Shown here in pieces: positions 55,242-64,000 of a stretch of DNA of 64,000 bases; within the stretch, counting starts at the first letter, position 1, and each line of letters opens with the position of its first letter. The stretch is from Folioceros fuciformis (taxonomy: Eukaryota; Anthocerotophyta; Anthocerotopsida; Anthocerotales): positions 42,576 through 106,575 of the forward strand of contig JBNGIO010005394.1 in the NCBI GenBank assembly GCA_049999805.1. Reading direction: 5' to 3'. The notes beneath the pieces are model-generated. The model searched no databases. It saw only the letters and a program-made list of their open reading frames with translations, and was not told where the DNA came from. Position numbers and translations under genes: made by a program.

Positions 55242-56330
55242 GTGTGTCCTATGGATTGCAGTACGGTGCCTACTACATCAAGCCTCATGTCAAGGATATT
55301 TTGCTTTTTGTATAAAGGTGTTGTTGCTATTACAGATGAAGCTAGATTCAAGCACTTTTTCCGATTTAAGCCAAGCCCATTCACCTACATATGTGGATTG
55401 GTAAGTCCTGAGATGCTCACTGAATGTGTTGATGGCTTCAGCAACATACTAGATAGAGTCCTAGATATTGATAAACAAGTTCTTGTGCCTTTACAGAGAT
55501 TGGCAAGTGGAGATAATTACTTCAGTGTGGGTGAATTGTTTGGTCTTGGCACTAGCATTGTTCACTATGTTTGCACAAGATTTGTAAGAGCCCTTCTCAT
55601 CTGTGGTGAAGTCCACTTGGCATGGCCTAGTGACCAAGGTTTGGCTTTGGTCAAAAAAGGGTTTCTCAATATGCATGGAATTCCTAATTGTTGTGGAGCT
55701 ATCGATGCTACTCACTTCAAGGTGGAACTTGGAGCTCAGGAATTTGCCAAAGATTGGTATGAAAGGTACGGCAAGTACATTATGGCTATGCAAGCCATTG
55801 TAAGGCCTGACAGGCGGTTTTTGGACATCGTAATTGGTTGGCCAAGTAGTGCGAATGATGCTCGAATTTTCAAAAACTCTAGTTTTTACCAGGCTGTGTT
55901 TTCTGGTGCAAGATTGCATGGTCTTATAGTTCTTTTGCCAGGTGGGTTTGTACTTGAATTTCTTTTAGGAGATGCCATCTACCTTCTTTTAGGAGATACC
56001 AGCTACCCTGATAAGCCCTAGTTGATCACACCAGTACCAGGACGTGGATTGGATACAAAGTGTGATTTATTCAATTACAAGCAGTCCTCAAGTAGGATGG
56101 TCGTAGAATGTGCCTTTGGAGACGTAAAATATGTTTGGAAAATTCTAGGACGCAAGACATGGAGAATGAAGGTTGAAAATTTTGCCAAGATTACATATGT
56201 TTGTTGTATTTTACACAACATTGCTATAAACTGAGGTGACCGTGTGGATTCAAGACTATATGAGGAATACTCACACTCTTGGAATGAAGACACTGTGCAA
56301 GCACATGGTTTGGTTGTAGACAATGTTGCA
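55242..56330 (+). pseudogene. PIF/Harbinger transposase (DDE_Tnp_4, HARBI1-like)
   Basis: An open 259-codon frame continues past one TAG (56020-56022) into a further 70 codons. The DDE triad is visible: first Asp in CCGAIDATHFKVEL (about 55692), second Asp in IGWPSSANDARIFKNS (about 55837), and Glu in RMVVECAFGDVKYVW (about 56097), followed by the closing CILHNIAIN. The segment LLGDAIYLLLGDTSYPDKP contains an 18-bp-scale duplication of the LLGD..Y block, then the TAG where the family has Trp. Family knowledge: the enzyme cuts and pastes DNA elements with 3-bp TTA/TAA target duplications and works with a Myb-like partner. No terminal inverted repeats could be fixed by eye. Confidence 0.85.
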
Positions 56331-56529
56331 TAATAACACATAATACGATCAGTCTTAAATTGAACATGTGTGGAATGCTACTCCACATCATGAGAGGGGT
56401 AGACGTCACAGCTACTAGAATTGTGGTCTAGTTAGTTAGTTCTATTTGTGTGTTGCTTTAACTATGGATTCTCCTAAGAATCTTAAGCTATCTTCTATAC
56501 TGGCCATAGCATTATTGTAACATGTGTTG

Positions 56530-56880
56530 CTACTGGTTCATACTTTTACAGATTCTTATTTCCAACTCTAATATCTCATTATGTCTCTTCATCTCGAACC
56601 GAATAGTCTCAGTGTGTCTCTCTTACATTGATTCCACCAACATCTCATTGTTTTGATGCAAAGTGGGGAGCAACCCTTGAACACTTTTGGAGACCTTTCT
56701 CCTCTTCTTAGAAAAGGCCTCTTTCATAGGAGAAGTACCTATATTGTTATTTTCCACATCATAACTTGTATCCATTGCGTCTGTTTCATTTTGTCCATCA
56801 GTTTCATCGAAACCAATAGTTCCATGCAAACTAGCATCGTCGAACAACGCAAATTCCTTCTAGTTTGTAGCACTCTCTAA
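56530..56880 (-). pseudogene. Harbinger Myb-like accessory protein, C-terminal remnant
   Basis: A minus-strand frame with an acidic part (DETDGQNETDAMDTSYDVEN), a basic stretch (KEAFSKKRRKVSKSVQGLL) and, after one TAA, ERHTETIRFEMKRHNEIL. This is the tail pattern of the Myb/SANT-like ORF1 proteins that accompany Harbinger transposases. The SANT domain itself is missing or unrecognisable. It lies about 200 bp from the transposase, in convergent orientation, as often found in such elements. Confidence 0.55.
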
Positions 56881-58887
56881 ATTGATGCTAGATGAATAAA
56901 AAACAAGCCTGACAAGAAGCTGCTAGGGAGGTCGGGACATGTGATATGTTCATTCTGCAGTCGAGAATGCTAGGACTCCTGAGACTACTTACACTACTAT
57001 GCTCGAGCACAAGAAGGAAGGTAAGCCAAGTTCACATTCTTATCTTTCAGTTTGTCCCTTAGCACAATATGGATAATAGCTATTATTCCCTTTTATTTCA
57101 TTAATTTGGGAACGTAGTTATTACGAATAATAGACAGATTCAAGTAGCTAGAAAAAGGCTACAACCCAGCAATTGTGAGCATGCTGGAAAACCCTAGGAA
57201 GGCACTAACACCAGAAGGCAAGGGGCAAGGAAGTTAGTCTTTGAAGTTGCACTTGGAGAGCGCCATAGCTAGAGGAGAAAGGTCCTGTACTCGTGTGTCA
57301 TGAATACAGAGTTGGTTTTCCGTGTGCTCCTCGGATTGGTGCGAAGGTGTGACTAATGAACTCCCAGCTAGCACGAGCGTACCCTGTGCTGGCCAAATTG
57401 CTTACATTGCAACTTTGGTGATTCCCTCTCATCACAAAGGAAAACACTTCGAGGAAGCCATAGGTGCTCCATTAGCTCTAACTTGCTCCCATGAGCATGA
57501 CTCAATTTCTTTTTGATGGAGTTGTTCTTGAATTGCAAGACTGCCAGGACAAAGCATATTCAGGACTATCCTTTCCAGGACTCCCCGAATCTTGCCAACT
57601 TGCTACTTTTCATGACAAACCCTTCTACATTGACAACACGACTCTCACCACACCAAGAATTGTATATGACCATTGTCATGATCATATGCAATTTGAAAGA
57701 AATTGGCAGGTAGACCATAACTTGTCTAGTTTTGGAATCCATCGTCTAATATTTGTCTTTCCTATTGCAAATGGTCTTCTGGAAGTCACTGATTTTTTTT
57801 GTAATCTGTGAAGAGAGCCTCCCACTTGTTCTGGCATTGGGCAGCTATCCATGTGATGCCTTGATCGAGGTACTAGGCTGCAATAGTTAGCCATCGTTGG
57901 CCTCTCATCTTGCTTCACTCTTTGCTTCCTCTAGCTTGATATTTGTCCATGTCATTCCTTCTTGTAGCCTAAAATACTACCTATTCTTCCACTGTCCAGT
58001 GCCTCCGCAATTTCTTCGGAGACTGATGTGATAGGTCTTGTAAGAATGGTTAGCCTAAATTGGAGTGTGGCTGAGAAAATGGTACATCAGATGGACTGCC
58101 ATGCTGTCCATTTCTTGATGCAAAAGGAGATATATGAAATCCTCAGATGACACAAATGGGGAAGACATTCCGAAGTGTGTATGATTCCACAAGAAAGGCC
58201 CAACAGAAATGAACGCGAACAAGCATGAAACTAAGAGCTGTGGAGAGAGAAGGAAGAGAGAGGTAATTGATCAACCAAGCCAAAACCCAACCCGAAACTC
58301 CAATACCTACCACTAATCATGTTCCATAAGCAAGCGAACCTAGCCCCACCTACTTTTTTTGGGTGGCCGGGTAGTTCTCGTTTTGTCATTTAGCGTAGCC
58401 CAGGCCCGAGTCCAAGCTCACACGAAACCACCCTTAGCTTGGCTCTTGCCTCTTTTTTCTTCATCAGAATTATTCATAACTTGGAATGGGGAAGGGTCTT
58501 TCTTTTTGAGGTATATGGATTTCTATTTGTTTCTTATAATAAAGTCTCTACAATTCTAAGTAGTTTCTCTTTCTTCCCTCCTCTTTCTCTTCTTACCCTC
58601 TTCTTAAAATCGCATGTCATAGTTTCCCATCATACCCCTCTAATGTCAAAGGAGATTTTAGACCCAAGCAACTAGGATTGTCCTATTGACTGTAGCAATT
58701 ATGCACTTATGGAAATGCTTTGTTAATTTGTAAGTTGTGTATATGGCAATGTTGCAATTAACCAATCCACGCCCAACAAAAGTCTTTGTATGAAGATGCA
58801 ACAAAAGTCTTCACTTAAAGATGTTGTCAATGGCAATCTAACTTGCTACACTTAGAGATCATCAGTTCCTCATCCAAATTGACTTTG
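56881..58887. other. Intergenic, no gene seen
   Basis: Short ORFs only, none with a recognisable domain. The target-site duplication of the next solo LTR (CTTTG) is at 58883-58887. Confidence 0.5.
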
Positions 58888-59168
58888 TGTAGGGTTATTA
58901 AAGCCCAATGTGCCTAGACTAATGTGTTTAGTCTAAGATTAGTGTCTAGTTAAGTACCATTAGTCTAGATTAGCTTAAGCTAATCTATAGGAAGCTTCTT
59001 GCGCAGCTTCCTGTGCGCTTCTTGTGAAGCCTCCTAGGGAGCTCTTCTAGAGGGTATAAATACCCTCTTGAGCTCCCTTTCTATTGTGACTCTATTGTGA
59101 GAGTGTGACCTCTTTTTCTCCTCCTCCTCTCCTCTTCTTCACTATGTAGCTCCTAGAGCGTTCCTTCA
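58888..59168 (+). mobile_element. Solo LTR of the element A Copia family
   Basis: 281 bp, TGTAGGG to CCTTCA, homologous along its length to the two LTRs of element A. It is flanked on both sides by CTTTG (58883-58887 and 59169-59173), with no internal sequence or PBS. It carries a perfect palindrome of 22 bp at 58966-58987 and a TATAAATA box at 59055-59062. Confidence 0.93.
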
Positions 59169-59173
59169 CTTTG

Positions 59174-61130
59174 AACACACCTAGGTCTAGCTAGTCAAAA
59201 TGCACAAATTTTCATGGCCAAAGTGTCATAAATGACAAACTTTCTAGCTGGTTAACCTTGGCCCTACAATAAAAGGGTTTTGAAGGGCTTTACTTTCAAT
59301 CAAGACTTGGTGTATAAGTCACCCAATGCTCATCCTAAAGCTAGCTTAAACATGGAGAAATTTGAAGCAAGTCAATATACCAACCCTCTTTCACTTCTTA
59401 TGAACCCATTTTAGACAATTTTTTGACACTAATGAAATAACATGATTTGAAGGTGGGTTAAATTTCAAGGCCTCGTGGCCAAGCTTATTGAAAATAATGA
59501 ATTGGGCTTCCATTGGACACAATAGGCCACAAACAGGAGTATTGTGCTTGTATGAAAATAATCAATAGTGAAAATTTCATAGCCTTGTAGCTAGGCTTAT
59601 CAAATGTAATGAATTATGGTTACATTAGACATGGCTAGTCACATACAAGAGATGGGGGGTGGCATGCCAACATCTGAAGAAATCCCAAGTGATTCCTACT
59701 CTATGATTATCTTAGTATTTTATAGAGTTAAAGAAATTATAATGCACAACTCAAAAGTACATGCTTTGGTTATGTACCTAGCCCATTTGATGAGGTTAAA
59801 TTGAACTCCACACTTATTCAAATTGAGTAGATATACAAACCTAGCACTTGGACTGGGCATTTAGTTCCACAACAATCGCACAATTCCTAATTTCCCACAA
59901 AGAATCTCTTTTGGGTGGCTGTGGTGGTCATAGTACTAAAGCTAAGGTTACATGGTGTATGCTTGCATCATGTAAAATAATTAAAAAGAAAAAGTGCAGA
60001 ATCCTAGTCCACCATAACTTGGAACCATGAAACACATCTTAATTAGACAAAACTTTGGACACAAAAGACACATGGAAATTATAGCTTAGCAATTGCAATA
60101 GTTGGCCCTATAGCATATCCACCTCGTCAGTCTAGGGCATGCAGTCAACAACTACAATAGTTGCTCCAATGTCACCTCATACTATATTGTGTTACATATT
60201 GTTAATGTAATCCAGCATGCCAACATTCCCTTATTATAAGCAATAGAGGACCCCAACTGGTTGAGCTTAGAAAGGGTGTCATTCACAACCTAGCCTATGA
60301 ATGATGTCGACAACTTCTGCCCACAATCATTGGGAGTGTGTTGGCAAGCTAGTGCTCTCCTCATAGCTGGCAAGCTAGAGCCCTTCCCCCACCCTCTTGT
60401 TGGCAGGGTGCTAGTTGGGCTTCTTTCTTTCAAAAGTGTAAAACTTTTATAATTGAATTTGTTTGATGTCAAATAGCCTTGTTTGAGGTCATAGGTTGGA
60501 ACCAAACCAAATATGGAAGACCATCATTTTGCATCAAAACTTCTTGTTAACATATTAGAGGAGGGCTCAATGAGCCTAGGGGGTATCTAGGTTCTCATTC
60601 ATGTGTATTGAAGTAGCAATTTGTAGTCTACCACAGAAGCCTATTACTACGTGGTGGAGATACTTGCTACTTTGCAACTCAATTATTATCTTCCTTCTAC
60701 AATGAATCACTCCTTAAAGTGTCTAGAAAAAGGTTTTATGCTCTTGTAACCCCAATAGAAGTATGTCATACCACATTGTAATGATGGACATAAAAAGACC
60801 GCAATTTGTGCACATAGACATTTGGTCTATGTAGCCATGTAAGCCCCGCATAATTCATTGTGTATGACTATAGATCAAAAAAGGGAATTTCAAATCCTCA
60901 TATTGTAATTGTTTCAAAGAAATCTATTTTAAAGAAAAGTATGCAATCTTTAAAATGGTAATGGACACCAATAAATGTAGAGAGGAAAGGCTAGATATAG
61001 TTGGAGGTGTCCTTGAAAATGTGGGAGATGAGTTGTTGAGAGAAGAGGGAAGGGGTTGACGCATGTGGTCATGCGAAGTCCACTTTGTCTAAGTCTTGAT
61101 TGTCACTTCATGTGTAACATTGTTTTTAGT
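59174..61130. other. Intergenic, no gene seen
   Basis: AT-rich single-copy-looking sequence without coding signals, although internally similar short motifs occur (GAATTGGGCTTCCATTGGAC near 59497 and a related string near 59611). Confidence 0.45.
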
Positions 61131-61560
61131 CAGGCCATAAAAGGATGCTTGCATGCTAGTTAGGCCAGAAAAGGATGCGTGCATCTTGGTCATGCCATAA
61201 AAGGACACGGACATGCTAGTTAGGCCAGAAAAGGATGCCTGCATCTTGGTCATGCCATAAAAGGATATTGACATGCTAATTAGGCCAGAAAAGGATGCCT
61301 GCATCTTGGTCATGCCATAAAAGGACATTGACATGCTTGTTAGGCCAGAAAAGGATGCTTGCATCTTGGTCATGCCATAAAAGGACACTAACATACTAGT
61401 TAGGCCATAAAAGGACGCAGAAATGCTAGTCAAGACATAAAAGGATGCATGCGTCCTGGTCATGCTCTAAAAGGACACTGACATGTTAGTCATGCCATAA
61501 AAAGATGCCAGCATGCTAGTCAAGCCATCAAAGAATGCCGGCATGTTGTTAGCCTTGCAC
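61131..61560 (+). repeat. 30-bp minisatellite
   Basis: About 14 units of about 30 bp with the core CCATAAAAGGA. Units alternate between two types, one with GTTAGGCCAGAAAAGGATGC and one with GGTCATGCCATAAAAGGA, giving a 60-bp higher order in the left part. The minus strand is open across it (124 codons of a 10-residue repeat). I treat that as a by-product of the unit length. Confidence 0.92.
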
Positions 61561-62506
61561 TAAGATTTTCACATACATTAACTTACTTAGGAAATTGGCG
61601 ATCTACCAGTAAACTGTGTATCTTGTTGGAGAAAATGTTTTCACCAATAAGAGCATTTCACATTTTAGTGACCCATATATGATCTCATTTGTAAACAAAC
61701 AAAACACCCTACTATGACAGAAACTCATGACTTTATTCATGCATATTCTGATACATTAAACAAAAAAAATACCCTACAGTGACATGCATACTCTAATATA
61801 TTAAACAAAGAGAATACCCTACTATGACAAAAACTTAATTGAATAACAAGGTCTAGTCAAAACGGTCGGATTCCACAAAGCTCGTTTGGCACATTTTATT
61901 GTGAGTATTATCCTAGCTTTGTACTTGCTTTTTACCATTTTTTGAAAAAGTTATGTGCGTGGACATGTCTACATTGATTATTTGTCACTTATTTTATTTA
62001 TTTATAGTAAGCGATGCTTCAACTTCTTAATTTTAAAATAGAAAACCAAAATATGTTCAGTAGGCTGTAAGGAGTGCCCTGACCTACCGGCGTACTCTTG
62101 TAATAGCATTGACAACCTTGTGTCATAAACCCTGGAATGATGTATATACTGAATGTTAACACTTAAATAATTTTTTCATACCTTAGGACTAACATCATAT
62201 TTCATTGTTCAAGATTGTTTAAACAGGATTTTCACACATACACAGGGTCATCCAAATTCGCTTCAAAATCCACTACAACGTCTAAGTCTTCGAGACGTTG
62301 AGCATCCATGTATTTAAAATCATCTTGGAGATGGTCGGCACCGGATGATCGTATTCCACAAAGCTCATTTGGTACATTTTGGATATGATATCCCAAATAG
62401 TTATCCATTTTTAATCATGTTTCCCAAAAACTAGGCTAGCTTGACATATCTATTTTTCCAATTAAATAATAAGGACTTTGCTATGGCTACTACCTTCTGC
62501 CTATTC
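61561..62506. other. Intergenic, AT-rich
   Basis: No gene seen. A phrase beginning ACAAAGCTC.TTTGG.AC near 61876 recurs near 62356, and ATACCCTACTATGACA-type strings recur near 61710, 61770 and 61814. One copy of the dispersed palindrome lies near 62073. Confidence 0.45.
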
Positions 62507-63700
62507 AAATAATGATTTTCTTGTTTTCCTTTGAAGATGCAGCGGTAGATAAGTGCACTCACTCAACAATAACAGTAAAACATCCTGTGATTTATTAACT
62601 CAATGATGTTTTGAAATACACTTAATGTGTTCCACATTTAACCACAGATGAACGTTGTTTCTAAAAACTACGATACAAGTTCACTTATACCAATCATATT
62701 GAAAAAACTATTTTCATACGAAGGAGTGTACCAGCAAACTGACGCACTCCTTTCATTTTTTTCATTTTTTCATGAGATTGAAAAATATTCACTCATATTT
62801 TCATATAAAAGAGTGCGTCTTGTATCATAACGTGGCGCCAACTTCTAAACCATTCCCCATCTATGTATAACCCAATGTTATTGATAATCTATATTGATGG
62901 TAAAAAAATGCATGGGCCTTTGATGTTAGTGCAGAGTGCACTGGTTTACCAGCACACTCTTGAAGGAAATGTCCGAAATCAAGAACCATGGAACATTGAC
63001 ACTGTACTTCTAATGCAGATTTGTAATTTTATTAAGGCATGTGTCAGCAACCTAATTCAGAAAGAACTATACGTCCCGAAACGCGACCGGAAAACACTTC
63101 CGCCTGAAAATGACGAAGTCTTGTTAGACGTTTAGATCAAACTATTTAGTGAAAACTAATATAATCTCTTTCGTTGTGAAAGGATGTCCAGTTCAGCTTT
63201 TCATTCACATGTAATGAGAATAGGGCATTGTGCGCTGATATACCGATGCACATATCATGCTCGTGCGTCAGTCTATAGGCGCACTATGAGATAGTGCACT
63301 GGTTGACTGGCGCACTATCATGCTACAATTGATTGGAAAGAAAGGTAGATACACTAGTATGATGATTTGTGTGAAACGACCCGAACAGGAAAATGGATAA
63401 ATCAAACACTCATGATTAAATATGAAATCGGACAAAATTCAAACGACATGATACTCGCCAGATTACTATGTTTAGTCATGGTTTTCTATTTATGGACACC
63501 TGCAAATCCACATATATTGACACAATACATGATGTATGCGCTATTACGCGACATGTTGTTTTTGCACATTTACTCATCACCGGAAATAAACGCACATAAA
63601 TGTGGATGCATGACATGACATTTAAACCTCCAGCATGACAAAGCCCGAAATGGCAAAATTCGACCATTTTGATCAGACCATGTATTTGATATATCACAAT
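62507..63700 (-). repeat. Unclassified dispersed repeat, copy 2 (inverted)
   Basis: It matches the 38.5-39.7 kb repeat in reverse orientation in two blocks (62507-62641 and 62930-63045). It carries palindrome copies near 62726, 62935, 63231, 63264 and 63296, the last three being spaced by about 33 bp as in the 31.3 kb array. A block at 63641-63670 resembles 31800-31835. No coding domain was seen. Confidence 0.6.
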
Positions 63701-64000
63701 CACATGTTAGCATGGTGGTGTGTTGAGGTTGTATGCATATTGCTCCAACTTTAGCAAGCATGGTGCTGCAACTTCAAGGTCCATACATGTCGCTACAACT
63801 TCACCATGCCATTACAATGGGTGCCATCATGCTAGAGCCCATAATAAGACAGTTTGCTACAATGCTGGCCTCTCTTCGCCTAAATCTCAAGGGATTTTGT
63901 TTAAAGAAAATATTTGAGCTATTATGACACAGATTAACCTTATACATCTACAAAGGTAGGAGAATTAAACAAATGAGAACTGACCCTATGCCTCTAGAGA
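63701..64000. other. Intergenic to the window edge
   Basis: No gene or repeat recognised. Two short plus-strand ORFs lack any domain. Confidence 0.4.

Noticed and set aside
61089-61463. 124-codon ORF of 10-residue repeats on the minus strand
   Set aside because: It is a product of the 30-bp minisatellite unit length, with no other sign of coding.

Overview
The window looks like nuclear DNA of a land plant, most likely a seed-free one such as a fern or lycophyte (inference). The reasons are an intron-rich EAF1-type NuA4 scaffold gene with short GT-AG introns, an intronless PLS-class PPR gene of the kind expanded in ferns and lycophytes, a SPOUT1-type RNA methyltransferase gene, an interstitial CCCTAAA tract, and intergenic DNA dominated by Copia retrotransposons, LINE-like reverse-transcriptase relics and a Harbinger transposon relic.

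Layout. 0-9.5 kb: broken Copia fragments on both strands, a (CCCTAAA)n tract beside a tRNA-iMet-type primer-binding site, and a 2.6 kb decayed coding region on the minus strand for an unrecognised coiled-coil protein that still has a TATA motif. 9.6-22.2 kb: a plus-strand Copia element (element A). A second Copia element (element B) is inserted in its integrase, and an apparent solo LTR in its reverse transcriptase. One later inversion flipped the 5' end of B together with the C-terminal integrase of A. 23.1-28.9 kb: genic island with a SPOUT1-like gene (minus), a divergent PPR gene (plus) and a small three-helix membrane protein candidate. 31-40 kb: repeats carrying a dispersed 22-bp palindrome, and a Copia element (element C) with both LTRs, PBS, PPT and a 5-bp target-site duplication, which lacks integrase and sits inside a LINE-like relic. 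40-43.3 kb: truncated Copia and a second LINE-like relic. 44.4-53.6 kb: the EAF1 gene, modelled here as 20 exons and 2150 codons. 55-57 kb: Harbinger transposase and Myb-like partner remnants. 58.9-59.2 kb: a solo LTR of the element A family. 61-64 kb: a 30-bp minisatellite and inverted copies of the palindrome-bearing repeat.

The host genes are general housekeeping types: chromatin acetylation (EAF1), RNA methylation (SPOUT1-like) and organelle RNA processing (PPR). No pathway links them. The intergenic DNA records several rounds of nested insertion, methylation-type decay (premature stops that are mainly TAG) and rearrangement. The most novel signals are the dispersed palindrome family, the reconstructable inversion within nested retrotransposons, and the unknown coiled-coil family. 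All homology calls were made by eye and none was searched against a database.
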